From JABFSM01 sp963762545 (lineage in GTDB: Bacteria; Gemmatimonadota; Gemmatimonadetes; Gemmatimonadales; GWC2-71-9): 64,000 nucleotides of DNA. Below the pieces are notes generated by a model. That model was not told where the DNA came from. It saw nothing but the letters and a program-made list of their open reading frames with translations, and ran no database searches. The stretch lies in assembly GCA_963762545.1 (NCBI GenBank), contig CAVXLC010000001.1:62001-126000 (forward strand), in the 5' to 3' direction. The translations under genes were made by a program, and so were the position numbers. Below, in pieces: positions 41,527 to 50,053 of the stretch (the stretch's first letter is position 1; each line of letters opens with the position of its first letter).

Positions 41527-42087
41527 CTGCTGTCCTACGCCTTCTGGCACTGGAGGCAGGCCGGAGTTCCCGGCGCGCAGTACGAGTCGCGGCAGCGCGA
41601 TTTTCAGGCGGCGCTCGCCGCGCACCCTCCCCCGGGATTCCTGAGCGCCACCACCGTCAGCCTGCGCGGCGCGCCCTGGGCCAACCAGGGCGACGCGGCC
41701 TACGAGGACTGGTATCTGGTCCGCGACATGGCCGCCCTGGCCGCGCTCAACGAGGCCGCGGTGTCGGGCCCGCGCCAGGCGCCCCATGATGCGGTCGCCC
41801 GGCTGGCCGCCGCCGGCACCGCCGGGCTCTACGGGCTCACCCTGGGCGCCCCGCTGGCGCGGCCGGGCTCGGCGGCCTGGTTCGGAAAACCCGCCGGCCT
41901 GCGCTACGCCGAGTTCCTCGCCCGGCTCGAGCCGGTGGTGTCGGCCGCGGCAGGCGCGCTGTGGATGCGCCAGATGGTGCTGGGCCCCACCCCGGAATTC
42001 TGCCTCCAGAGCGCCCGTCCCGCCCCGCTCCCCCCCTCGATCGTTGCCCTCTCGCTCGCGCTGGGGCCGGTGTGGCCCGCGGTGTGA
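41527..42087 (+). CDS. Uncharacterised protein with a CTG start
   Basis: 186 residues. The frame has no ATG, GTG or TTG before Met at 41728, but the 67 upstream codons (LSYAFWHWRQAGVPGAQYES, AYEDWYLVRDMAALAALNEA) look like the true N-terminus of the protein, including the tryptophan-rich start. CTG 41527 sits right after the upstream TAG, 6 bases after AGGGAG (41515-41520), so CTG initiation or re-initiation is likely. Later parts are hydrophobic but not clearly membrane-spanning: GTAGLYGLTLGAPL and PEFCLQS. Function unknown. GTGA overlap with the next gene. Confidence 0.65.
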   Translation: MLSYAFWHWRQAGVPGAQYESRQRDFQAALAAHPPPGFLSATTVSLRGAPWANQGDAAYEDWYLVRDMAALAALNEAAVSGPRQAPHDAVARLAAAGTAGLYGLTLGAPLARPGSAAWFGKPAGLRYAEFLARLEPVVSAAAGALWMRQMVLGPTPEFCLQSARPAPLPPSIVALSLALGPVWPAV

Positions 42088-43511
42088 GCCGCCCGGCCGA
42101 TCCCGTCGCGGCCGGCATCCCGGCGCGGCGCTGGCTCGCGGTGCTGGTGCCCGCGCTGCTGATCTGGTTCCTGCCCCTGCCGGCGCTGACGGCGGCCCAG
42201 CGCCACCTGCTCGCGATCTTCGTGGCCACCATCGTAGCGCTGGTGGCGCATCCGGTGCCGATGGGTGTGAGCGCCCTGACCGGCATGGCGCTGCTGGGCA
42301 TAACCCGCACGCTCCCTCCCGCCAAGGTCCTGAGCGGGTTCGCCAATCCGACGGTCTGGCTGGTCTTCTCCGCGTTCCTGTTCGCCCGGGCGGTGACGGT
42401 CACCCGCCTGGGACAACGGATCGCCTTCCTGTTCATCCGCCGCTTTGCCCGGAGCACCCTCTCGCTCGGGTATTCGCTCGCCGCCGCCGATGTGGCCCTG
42501 GCGCCGTTCGTGCCGTCGGACACGGCCCGGGGCGGCGGCATCATGTATCCCATCAGCCGGAGCATCGCGGAGGCGGCCGGCTCGACCCCCGGGCCCACCG
42601 CCGCGCATCTGGGCGCCTTCCTGATGCTGGTGAGCTTCCACGCCACCTATACCGCCTCCGGCATGTTCCTGACCGGTATGGCGGCCAACCCGCTGATCGC
42701 CGACTTCGCCCGACAGATCGCGCACGTCGATCTGACCTGGATCCGGTGGCTCGAGGGCTCGATCGTGCCCGCGCTGCTCACGCTCACGCTGGTGCCCCTG
42801 CTCCTGCACCGGCTGGCGCGGCCCACGCTCACCGATACCGCGCCGGCCCGGGCCCACGCCGGCGCCGCGCTCGGGGAGCTGGGGCGGATGCGGCGGGGCG
42901 AATGGTGGCTGGTGGTCGTCATGCTGGGCGTCATGGCGGGGTGGATCACCTCGCCGGTCCACGGGGTCCCCAACGCGTTCGTGGCCCTGGCGGGCGTCTC
43001 CGCCCTGCTGCTCTGTGGGGTGCTCACCTGGGACGATCTGCTCGCCGAGCGGCGGGCCTGGGACGCCCTCATCTGGTTCGCGCCGCTGCTCATGATGGCG
43101 GACGCGCTGCAGGAGAACGGCGTGATCGGCGTGCTGTCCGCCGCCCTGTTCGGGCACCTGCACGGCCTGCCCTGGATCCTGGCGTTCCTGGCGCTGGTGC
43201 TGGCGTACCTGTACCTGCACTACGGATTTGCCAGCATGACGGCGCACGTCACCGCGCTGTATCCCGGCTTCATCGCGGCGGCCCTGGCGGCCGGCGTGCC
43301 GCCGGCCCTCGCCGCTTTTTCCCTGGGCTACTTCTCCAACCTCGATGCCTGCCTGACCCACTACGGCACCGGCTCGGCGCCGATTTTCTTCGGCGCGGGT
43401 TATGTGACCCAGGGAACCTGGTGGCGCATCGGATTCCTGGTCTCCCTGCTCAACGTGGTGATCTGGCTCGGGGTCGGCCTGCTCTGGTGGAAGCTGCTGG
43501 GATGGTGGTGA
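42084..43511 (+). CDS. DASS-family dicarboxylate transporter
   Basis: 475 residues from GTG 42084 (overlap GTGA with the upstream stop). About 12 membrane helices. SLC13/DASS features: LALFVATIVALVAHPVPMGVSALTGMALLG, SDTARGGGIMYPI, GMAANPLIADFARQ, WDALIWFAPLLMMADALQENGVIG and HYGTGSAPIFFGAGYV. It likely transports dicarboxylates such as succinate or malate with sodium. Related to the acetate symporter region in theme (organic acids). Confidence 0.9.
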   Translation: MSRPADPVAAGIPARRWLAVLVPALLIWFLPLPALTAAQRHLLAIFVATIVALVAHPVPMGVSALTGMALLGITRTLPPAKVLSGFANPTVWLVFSAFLFARAVTVTRLGQRIAFLFIRRFARSTLSLGYSLAAADVALAPFVPSDTARGGGIMYPISRSIAEAAGSTPGPTAAHLGAFLMLVSFHATYTASGMFLTGMAANPLIADFARQIAHVDLTWIRWLEGSIVPALLTLTLVPLLLHRLARPTLTDTAPARAHAGAALGELGRMRRGEWWLVVVMLGVMAGWITSPVHGVPNAFVALAGVSALLLCGVLTWDDLLAERRAWDALIWFAPLLMMADALQENGVIGVLSAALFGHLHGLPWILAFLALVLAYLYLHYGFASMTAHVTALYPGFIAAALAAGVPPALAAFSLGYFSNLDACLTHYGTGSAPIFFGAGYVTQGTWWRIGFLVSLLNVVIWLGVGLLWWKLLGWW

Positions 43512-44647
43512 GCCGCCGCGCGCGCCTCGCGGCGCTGACGCTGCTCGCGATCCCCCGCGCCGGCGTGGCCCAGGCCCCGACGGCCACCTGGCGCCTCTCG
43601 GCCGCCCCGTCGGTCACCATCGGGCGGGAGGGAGACCCGCGCACCGAGTTCCTGCGCATCGGGATGGTGCTGCGGCTGGCCGGCGGCGAGATCGCCGTCG
43701 CGAACGGCGCCAGCAATGAAATCCGGATCTTCGACCGGGCCGGACGCTATCTCCGCGCGCTCGGGCGCAGCGGCGCCGGCCCCGGCGAATTCCGGAGCCT
43801 GTCGCTGCTGGGCCGCTCGGGAGACACGCTCTTCATTGCGGACGCCGTCAACGCCCGCATCACCCTGTTGCTCACCGGCGGAAAGGTGGTCCGGACCATT
43901 CCCGTCACCGCGCGGGACTCCGCGGCCCGCTTCAGCGTGGTGGGCCGGCTGCGGAGCGGACGCTGGGCGGTGGTGACCCTCAGCACGCCGAACATCTACG
44001 GGCCGGAGCGAACCTATCGTGACACGGCCCGGGTGGGTGTCATCGCGCCGGATGCATCGGGTCCGGTGACCTGGATGGGCGAATTCCCCGGCATGACGTT
44101 CTTCGTGCACAACCCGTCCAATGCGTCCCATGGCGACGTCGTGGGCCCGACGCCGCTCGGGCCCACGTCGGTCAGCGCGGTGTTGGGAGACGAGGTCCTG
44201 ATCGGCGACACCGGAGGCAATGTGCTGGGCGTCTATTCCACAGCCGGGGCGGTGCTCCGCCTGATCCAGCTCCCCCTGGAGTCGCGGCCCCTGACCGACC
44301 CCGAAATCCTCCGGCTGCGGAACCAGGCGCTCGACCGGAATCCCAGTGAGCGGGCCCGGCCCTATCTCACCGCGCTCTATTCCCGGGCGGCCATGAGCTC
44401 GACCCTTCCGGTGTTCAAGTCGGTCGTGCCCGCCGCCGACGGCTCGCTCTGGGTGCAGCCCTTCCCCGCCGGCTCGGAGGCGGTCACCTGGCTCGTCCTC
44501 GATGCCGCCGGCGGGCCACGAGCCTCCGTCCGGGTGCCCGAGGGCTTCGAGATCAGGGAGGTCGGGCCGGACTATGTCGCGGGAGTTCACACCGACGGTG
44601 ACGGCATCGAGACCGTGCGAGTGTACCGGCTGGCTCCGCCGGCGTAG
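43502..44647 (+). CDS. Secreted six-bladed beta-propeller protein (NHL-like)
   Basis: 381 residues from ATG 43502, overlapping the transporter end by 10 bases; GTG 43508 is an alternative. Signal peptide (to GVAQAP). Repeated YVTN/NHL-type blades: GEIAVANGASNEIRIFDRAGRYLRALGRSGAGPGEFRSL, GDTLFIADAVNARITLL, GDEVLIGDTGGNVLGVYSTAGAVLR, VPAADGSLWVQPFPA. Such proteins probably bind ligands or form extracellular scaffolds. Common in Gemmatimonadota. No catalytic residues recognised. Confidence 0.8.
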   Translation: MVVSRRARLAALTLLAIPRAGVAQAPTATWRLSAAPSVTIGREGDPRTEFLRIGMVLRLAGGEIAVANGASNEIRIFDRAGRYLRALGRSGAGPGEFRSLSLLGRSGDTLFIADAVNARITLLLTGGKVVRTIPVTARDSAARFSVVGRLRSGRWAVVTLSTPNIYGPERTYRDTARVGVIAPDASGPVTWMGEFPGMTFFVHNPSNASHGDVVGPTPLGPTSVSAVLGDEVLIGDTGGNVLGVYSTAGAVLRLIQLPLESRPLTDPEILRLRNQALDRNPSERARPYLTALYSRAAMSSTLPVFKSVVPAADGSLWVQPFPAGSEAVTWLVLDAAGGPRASVRVPEGFEIREVGPDYVAGVHTDGDGIETVRVYRLAPPA

Positions 44648-44763
44648 CGTGCCGCCGGATCCTGCGCCGGCCCTTCCGGTCCCCTAGCCGAGAGGCGTTT
44701 GCGGCGCTACATCATCTGCGTGACTCCGATCGTTCGTCCGGGATGCCGCAACCGGAGCGAGCC

Positions 44764-45279
44764 ATGACCGCACCCACACTCCAGCTCACCAGCTATCGCA
44801 TTCCCGAAGGAACCAGCCTCGGGCATGCCCACCTCAAGGTCCGCGATCTGGACCGGTCGCTCGAGTTCTACTGCGGCGTGCTCGGCTTTACCCTGGTGGC
44901 CCGATATCGCGACAGCGCCGCCTTCGTCGCCGCGGGTGACTACCATCATCACCTCGGCCTCAACACCTGGGAGAGCAAGGGCGCGTCTCCCCCGCCTCCC
45001 CACCATACCGGGCTCTACCATCTGGGTCTCCGCTACCCCACCCGGCCGGATCTTGCCGCCGCCGTTCGCCGGGTGATCAACGCCGGGATTCCCCTGGCCG
45101 GCGCCTCCGACCACGGGGTGAGTGTGTCGGTGTACCTCACCGATCCCGACGGCATCGGCCTGGAGCTGACCTGGGACCGTCCCGCGAGCGAGTGGCCCCG
45201 CACGCCCCGGGGTGCTCCGGAGTTCCGATTGTCCGATCCGTTCGACCTCGAGGCTCTCCTGGGCGACGCCGACCGCTGA
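44764..45279 (+). CDS. VOC family dioxygenase-like protein
   Basis: 171 residues from ATG 44764. Pattern: LGHAHLKVRDLDRSLEFYCGVLGFTLVARYRDSAAFVAAGDYHHHLGLNTW, then GLYHLGLRYPTRPDLAAAVRRV, SVSVYLTDPDGIGLELTWD. The metal ligands (His in GHAHL, His in GLYHLGL, Glu in GIGLEL) form a complete site as in type I extradiol dioxygenases and glyoxalase-like enzymes. Substrate unknown. Confidence 0.9.
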   Translation: MTAPTLQLTSYRIPEGTSLGHAHLKVRDLDRSLEFYCGVLGFTLVARYRDSAAFVAAGDYHHHLGLNTWESKGASPPPPHHTGLYHLGLRYPTRPDLAAAVRRVINAGIPLAGASDHGVSVSVYLTDPDGIGLELTWDRPASEWPRTPRGAPEFRLSDPFDLEALLGDADR

Positions 45280-45349
45280 AGCCGTGACGGCGGTCCCGGT
45301 GTGATATTTGGGGGCGAGCATTCCGACCCCCGACGCCCCAGGACCTCCC

Positions 45350-45829
45350 ATGGACCCGACGCTCCAGCTCATCGCCCGCACGATCCATCCTCGCCGGGGC
45401 CAGGCATGGCACGGGGGGCCGACGCCCGTCGGCGCCGTGCGGGGCGTTCCGGCAGCGATGGCACGGTGGCGTCCCCGTCCCGGGCGCCATACCATCTGGG
45501 AGCTCGCCCTCCACTCCGCCTACTGGATGTATGCGGTGCGCCGCCGGATGCTCGGCCTGGCGTCGGCGGGATTCTCCCGGAGCCCCGCCAACTGGCCGGC
45601 GATGCCGGCGCCGGCCACCGAGGCCGCCTGGGCCGCGGATCGGTCGCTGCTGGCCGCCGAGCACCGGCTCCTGGTGGAGGCCATCGAGGACTTTCCCGCC
45701 GCCCTGCTGCCCAAGCCCTCCGGACGAAAACGGTGGACCTGGGGCGACCTCCTGATCGGCATCGCGATGCACGACGCCTATCACGCCGGCCAGATCCAGA
45801 TGCTGAAGCGGCTGTGGGGAGCCCGGTGA
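45350..45829 (+). CDS. DinB superfamily protein
   Basis: 159 residues from ATG 45350. Three His ligands are visible in GRHTIWELALHSAYWMYAVRRR and IAMHDAYHAGQIQMLKRL. The helix pattern is DinB-like. Function unknown; DinB proteins often transfer thiols or act in metal-dependent reactions. GTGA overlap with the following membrane gene suggests coupled translation. The second of three DinB-type proteins here. Confidence 0.85.
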   Translation: MDPTLQLIARTIHPRRGQAWHGGPTPVGAVRGVPAAMARWRPRPGRHTIWELALHSAYWMYAVRRRMLGLASAGFSRSPANWPAMPAPATEAAWAADRSLLAAEHRLLVEAIEDFPAALLPKPSGRKRWTWGDLLIGIAMHDAYHAGQIQMLKRLWGAR

Positions 45830-46944
45830 GCGCACCCGCCCTCGCCGCGCCGCGTCCCGCGATCGTCTCGCCGGTGATCGACGGCCTCTGCGCCGGCGGG
45901 CTGTCATTGCTGATCCTGGTCCCCCTGTTGCTCAGCGGCCGAAGCGAGATGCTGCTGGTGAGCGCGGGGGTGCAGGCCTGGCTCGCCGCGCTGCTCAACA
46001 TGCCCCACTTTCTGGCCTCATACCGGATGGTGTACCGGACCCGCGACACCATCCGGGCCCACCCATGGGCCGCGGTCTACGTTCCCGCCGTCCTGCTGCT
46101 CTGCTGCGGCGGCGCGGTGGTGGCGAGCCGGTGGACCGATATTCCGATCTCCCTGGTGCTCACGGCGCAGAACGCCTACCTGGCGTGGCACTACACCGGT
46201 CAGGCCTGGGGCATGACGGCCACCTACGCCCATCTCGATGGGGCCTCGTTCACGCCGGTGGAGCGGAGACTGATTCGGGGCGCGCTCTACATCCTGCTGG
46301 TGTGGCACGTGGTGTGGTTCTTCCACCTGGCGTACGCGCAACAGTTCGACCTCACGCCGGTCTACCAGGTGGTGACGCTCGCCATGGCCCTGGCGCTGGC
46401 GATGGGCGTGGTGGGCTTCACGCTCCATCGGATACGCACCGGGCGCCTGCCCGGCGTGCGCACCCTGATTCCCTGGGTGGCGATCTTCGTCTGGTACGCC
46501 GCGATGGCCCGCTGGGGTCTCCCCGCCCTGTTCGTGGTGCAGATGGCCCACGCGCTCCAGTACCTGATCTTCCCGCTGCGGGTCGAAGCCAACCGCACCC
46601 GCCGCGGCGAATACGGCGGGCGGGTGATGCGGCACATGCTGGCCTATGTGATCGTCCTCCTGGCCGCGTCGGTGGTGGCCTCCGTGCTGGTGCCCATGGG
46701 CGCGATGGCGGTGGTGACCACCTGGCTCGGATCGCGGCCCGGCCAGGTGGTGGGCTTCGCCTTCCTCGCCTTCCTCAACATCCATCACTACTTCACCGAC
46801 GGGGTGATGTGGAAACTGCGCAACCCTGCGGTGCGTCAGGACTTATTCGGACACCTCGCCGGCAGGGAACCGGTGCCCGCTCCCGCGCCGGTGCGCGCCA
46901 CCGCCGCGGGGTCGCGCCGCCGCCGCCGCGGCAAGGCCCGATAG
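45826..46944 (+). CDS. Multi-pass membrane protein with conserved His motifs
   Basis: 372 residues from GTG 45826. About nine membrane segments. His-containing motifs in or near helices: NMPHFLASYRMVY, LAWHYTGQAWGM, WFFHLAYAQ, MAHALQYLIFPL and IHHYFTDGVMWKLRNP. These could bind metal or heme, as in fatty-acid-hydroxylase-like or cytochrome-like membrane enzymes, but I cannot assign a family. C-terminal tail is Arg-rich. Coupled to the DinB gene by GTGA. Confidence 0.6.
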   Translation: MSAPALAAPRPAIVSPVIDGLCAGGLSLLILVPLLLSGRSEMLLVSAGVQAWLAALLNMPHFLASYRMVYRTRDTIRAHPWAAVYVPAVLLLCCGGAVVASRWTDIPISLVLTAQNAYLAWHYTGQAWGMTATYAHLDGASFTPVERRLIRGALYILLVWHVVWFFHLAYAQQFDLTPVYQVVTLAMALALAMGVVGFTLHRIRTGRLPGVRTLIPWVAIFVWYAAMARWGLPALFVVQMAHALQYLIFPLRVEANRTRRGEYGGRVMRHMLAYVIVLLAASVVASVLVPMGAMAVVTTWLGSRPGQVVGFAFLAFLNIHHYFTDGVMWKLRNPAVRQDLFGHLAGREPVPAPAPVRATAAGSRRRRRGKAR

Positions 46945-46960
46945 AGGTATCTTGAGAGCG

Positions 46961-47326
46961 ATGTACGAGCACCGCCGCCTCCCCCTGCTTCCGTGGCGCC
47001 TGTTCCTGCGCCGACTCGGCGCCCATGGGGCCGCCGCACTGGTACTGATCGCGCTGTCGCTGGCGGTGGGCACCTGGGGCTACCATGAGTTTGGACGGCT
47101 GGCCTGGCTCGACGCCTTTCTGAACGCGGCCATGCTGCTGGGTGGCATGGGGCAGGTCGGCGCGGTGACCACGACCGACGGCAGGTTGTTCGCCGCGTTC
47201 TTTGCGCTCTATGCCGGGTTGTTGCTGATTGTCGTGACCACCATCATGATCGCCCCGGTGCTGCACCGGATCCTGCACCGGATCCACCTGGAAGAAGTCG
47301 AAGTCGAGGAAAGCCCCGAAGGCTGA
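46961..47326 (+). CDS. Small membrane protein of unknown function
   Basis: 121 residues from ATG 46961 (TTG 46952 in frame). Three hydrophobic segments (AALVLIALSLAVGTWG, LDAFLNAAMLLGGMG, FFALYAGLLLIVVTTIMIAPVL); the end is acidic (HLEEVEVEESPEG). The pattern resembles small two-pore-like or potassium-channel-like proteins but lacks the GYG filter (it has AAMLLGGMGQVGAVTTTDG). No firm family. Confidence 0.6.
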   Translation: MYEHRRLPLLPWRLFLRRLGAHGAAALVLIALSLAVGTWGYHEFGRLAWLDAFLNAAMLLGGMGQVGAVTTTDGRLFAAFFALYAGLLLIVVTTIMIAPVLHRILHRIHLEEVEVEESPEG

Positions 47327-47332
47327 ATCCCG

Positions 47333-47740
47333 ATGCGCCGCCTCTCGCTGCTCCTGCTGCTTGCCGCATGCGGCTCGCCGACCGAACCGAACCACCCCAC
47401 GCTGAAGTTCGAGAACGGCGTGGTATTCGGCATCCCGACGCTGCCCATCACCGCGGTCGGCGGGAGCGGATCCCTCGTGGTGACCGGGGTGATCCAGACC
47501 ACCAGCGGCGGCTTCAGCCTCTTCGGAGATCTGCATCTCGGCACCGGCAATGCCCTCGAGCTGCAGGTCGATTTGTACCTCACCGGGCCGGGATTCAATT
47601 TCCTGACCCAGAACTTCTATCGCGCCCAGGTCCAGGCGCTGGCACCCGGCGACTATGACCTGTCGGTCATTCACGTGCTGCACGATCCCGCACCGCTCCG
47701 GCGGGAGCGGGTGTACCACCAGACCGTGCACGTGAACTAG
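47333..47740 (+). CDS. Small lipoprotein of unknown function
   Basis: 135 residues. Signal peptide with lipobox LLAAC. Mature part TEPNHPTLKFENGVVFGIPTLPITAVGGSGSLVVTGVIQTTSGGFSLFGDLHLG and so on is beta-rich, like an immunoglobulin or beta-sandwich fold. Six bases after the preceding stop. Unknown. Confidence 0.65.
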   Translation: MRRLSLLLLLAACGSPTEPNHPTLKFENGVVFGIPTLPITAVGGSGSLVVTGVIQTTSGGFSLFGDLHLGTGNALELQVDLYLTGPGFNFLTQNFYRAQVQALAPGDYDLSVIHVLHDPAPLRRERVYHQTVHVN

Positions 47741-47825
47741 CGGCGCCACCTCTGCCGAAGAGCTTAGGGTCGCCGCGCTGGGCAGTGTACCGCGTGCTGG
47801 CCTGAGGCCGGCTGACAAGGACCCG

Positions 47826-48269
47826 ATGAGCGAAATCCCGGCCTTCAAGCAGAAGAGCGCCGAGCTGCTGCTCGGCCTCTACGAATCCCGGCGCGAGCCG
47901 GCCATGCGGGCAGCGCGCGACTGGTGGGTGCTGAAGTTCCACCCCACCAGCGCCAAGGACGTGTTGCGGATCTGGGTGGGCTCGGAGAGCGCGCCGTACC
48001 GCATGGTCACCACCTACTGGGAGATGGCCGCCTCGTTCGTGGTGCTCGGCGCGATCGACGTCGACATGTTCCACGCCGCGAACACCGAGCACCTCGCCGT
48101 GTATTCGAAGCTCAGGCCCTACCTGGCGGACGTTCGGAAGCTGGCGGGCTACCCCGACTACCTGCAGAACCTCGAGTCCCTGGTCAGCGCCCTGCCCGAC
48201 GCCGACGCCCGGCTCGCCCCCATCGAGCGGTATCTGGCCCGCAGAGCCGCGGAGGCCGGCGCCGCGTGA
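47826..48269 (+). CDS. Uncharacterised helical protein
   Basis: 147 residues: FKQKSAELLLGLYESRREPAMRAARDWWVLKFHPTSAKDVLRIWVGSESAPYRMVTTYWEMAASFVVLGAIDVDMFH, then a region SKLRPYLADVRKLAGYPDYLQNLESLVSALPDADARL. Mostly helical and cytoplasmic; DUF4760-like in pattern but not certain. GTGA overlap with the methyltransferase gene. Confidence 0.6.
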   Translation: MSEIPAFKQKSAELLLGLYESRREPAMRAARDWWVLKFHPTSAKDVLRIWVGSESAPYRMVTTYWEMAASFVVLGAIDVDMFHAANTEHLAVYSKLRPYLADVRKLAGYPDYLQNLESLVSALPDADARLAPIERYLARRAAEAGAA

Positions 48270-49048
48270 GCGGCTCGGCCGCCGGCTTTGCCGACTACTT
48301 CTCGCGAGACTCGGCCGCCTATGCGGCGTTTCGCCCCCGATACCCCGCCGCGCTCTTCGAGTGGCTGGCGCGGCTCTCCTCCGCCCGACGACTCGCCTGG
48401 GACGTCGCCACCGGCTCGGGTCAGGCGGCCACCATGCTGGCTCCGCACTTCGCGCGGGTGATCGCATCGGATGCCAGCATCATGCAGCTCCGGGCCCGCA
48501 CTCGGGCTCCCGGGGTCCACTACCTGGCGGAGCACTGTGAGCTGAGCGCGCTGGCCGGCCGAAGCGCGGACCTCGTGACGGTGGCCCAGGCCTATCACTG
48601 GTTCGATCACCCGCGATTCCACGCGGAGGTGGACCGGATCCTCGTGCCGGGCGGCGCGTTCGCAGCCTGGTGCTACGGCGCACCCAGCGCCGAGCCCGGC
48701 ATCGACGAGGCCCTGGCCCGGTTCTACGACGGCACCGTGGGAGCCTACTGGCCGAAGGAGCGGGTGCACGTGGAGCGGGGCTACCGTCACTTCGAGATTC
48801 CGATCGCCGAGGTGGCCGCGCCTCCGCTGCAGATCGAGGCCGATTTCACCCTGGCCCAGCTCCTCGGGTATGTCCGGACCTGGTCCGCGGTGGGCCGCTA
48901 TATGAAGGCCAACGGTCACGACCCGGTGCCGGCATTCGGGGAGGAGCTCGCGGCGCTCTGGGGCACTCCGGCTCGCGCCCGCCGCATCGTCTGGCCGGTC
49001 TCGGTGCGCGCCGGGCGCTGGCTCGGCTCGGGCGCCCGCGCCGCCTGA
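48266..49048 (+). CDS. Class I SAM-dependent methyltransferase
   Basis: 260 residues from GTG 48266. Methyltransf_11-like: FRPRYPAALFEWLARLS, AWDVATGSGQAATMLAPHF (motif I), VIASDASIMQLR, DLVTVAQAYHWFDHPRFHAEVDRILVPGGAFAAWCYG. The start FADYFSRDSAAYAAFRPRYP is shared with the trans-aconitate-methyltransferase-like group. Substrate unknown. Its last base is the first base of the next gene (TGATG). Confidence 0.88.
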   Translation: MSGSAAGFADYFSRDSAAYAAFRPRYPAALFEWLARLSSARRLAWDVATGSGQAATMLAPHFARVIASDASIMQLRARTRAPGVHYLAEHCELSALAGRSADLVTVAQAYHWFDHPRFHAEVDRILVPGGAFAAWCYGAPSAEPGIDEALARFYDGTVGAYWPKERVHVERGYRHFEIPIAEVAAPPLQIEADFTLAQLLGYVRTWSAVGRYMKANGHDPVPAFGEELAALWGTPARARRIVWPVSVRAGRWLGSGARAA

Positions 49049-49761
49049 TGCCGGTTCTTATCGGGCTGATCGGCGATCACGACCCCGCGGTCATCGCGCA
49101 CCGTGCCATTCCCCGGGCGCTCGACCTGGCCGGGGCCGCATTGGGCACCGACATGCGGGTGACCTGGTTCGGCACCGACGCACTCGAGGGCCGGGCCGGC
49201 GCCGCCCTGGCCCGCTGCGACGGCCTCTGGTGCGTCCCGGCCTCGCCGTACCGGAGCGAGGCGGGTGCGCTCTCGGCGATCCGCTACGCTCGCGAAAGCC
49301 GGCGCCCGTTCCTGGGAACCTGCGGCGGCTTTCAGCACGCGCTGCTCGAATACGCCCGCAACGTGATGGGCATCGCCGGTGCCGCGCACGCGGAAACCGA
49401 TCCGGACGCACCGGAGCGGGTCATCACGCCGCTCTCCTGCGGGCTGGTGGAGCAGCGCGGCGCCGTCGTGTTTGTGCCGGGGTCCCTGCTGGCCGCCGTG
49501 CATGGCGTGGCGGAAGCGGTCGAGACCTATCACTGCCGGTATGGATTGTCTCCCGAATACGAGCGGCGCATGGCGTCGGGGCCGCTCCGGGTCATCGCGC
49601 GCGACGCGGCCGGCGAGGTGCGGGCCGTGGAGCTGGCCGATCATCCCTTCTACGTGCTGACGCTCTATCAGCCCGAGCGCGCCGCGCTCGAAGGCCGGAC
49701 CCACCCGCTGATTGGCGCCTTCGTGCACGCGGCGGCGATGAAGGGAGGGAGAGACCCATGA
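49048..49761 (+). CDS. CTP synthase C-terminal region-related amidotransferase-like protein
   Basis: 237 residues. Class I glutamine amidotransferase fold like the end of CTP synthase: IGLIGDHDPAVIAHRAIPRALDLAG, the nucleophile elbow GTCGGFQHALLEYARNVMG with Cys92, EAVETYHCRYGLSPEYE. The catalytic His of FHPE is Gln208 in LYQPERAAL, so the usual Cys-His-Glu triad is broken; this may be normal in this (seleno)protein family. Cys92 is an ordinary TGC codon. Role unknown. Starts one base before the upstream gene's end; ATGA overlap with the next. Confidence 0.85.
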   Translation: MPVLIGLIGDHDPAVIAHRAIPRALDLAGAALGTDMRVTWFGTDALEGRAGAALARCDGLWCVPASPYRSEAGALSAIRYARESRRPFLGTCGGFQHALLEYARNVMGIAGAAHAETDPDAPERVITPLSCGLVEQRGAVVFVPGSLLAAVHGVAEAVETYHCRYGLSPEYERRMASGPLRVIARDAAGEVRAVELADHPFYVLTLYQPERAALEGRTHPLIGAFVHAAAMKGGRDP

Positions 49762-50039
49762 GCCGGCACGACCAGGAGCTTCGCCGCCTGGCCCGGTCAT
49801 TCGTGGAAGAGCGGGAATCCTTCTGGGGTTTCCACGAGGCGTTCCTGACTCGATGGACCCGGCTGGATCCGGAGGCGCTCCCCGCGGCGGAGCGGAACGG
49901 GTGGAACGAGATCTATGCCTGGATCCTCACCTCGATTCCCGACCCGGTATCGGCGGAAGACGGCGCCCGCGGGGTGATCGGAGAGTCCGAGCTCCGGAAC
50001 CGGCTTCGCCGGCACCCTCTCCTGGCCTCCCCGCGGTAG
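49758..50039 (+). CDS. Small helical protein of unknown function
   Basis: 93 residues from ATG 49758 after AAGGGAGGGA. Mainly helical: DQELRRLARSFVEERESFWGFHEAFLTRWTRLDPEALPAAERNGWNEIYAWILTSIPDPV. Acidic; cytoplasmic. The ATG overlaps the upstream stop, so it may work with the amidotransferase-like protein. Not recognised. Confidence 0.6.
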   Translation: MSRHDQELRRLARSFVEERESFWGFHEAFLTRWTRLDPEALPAAERNGWNEIYAWILTSIPDPVSAEDGARGVIGESELRNRLRRHPLLASPR

Positions 50040-50053
50040 CGCCGCCGCGGACC

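Noticed and set aside
41786..44647. 953-residue forward frame ending in the beta-propeller
   Set aside because: Only its last 381 residues are protein-like; the first part is out of frame with the DASS transporter.
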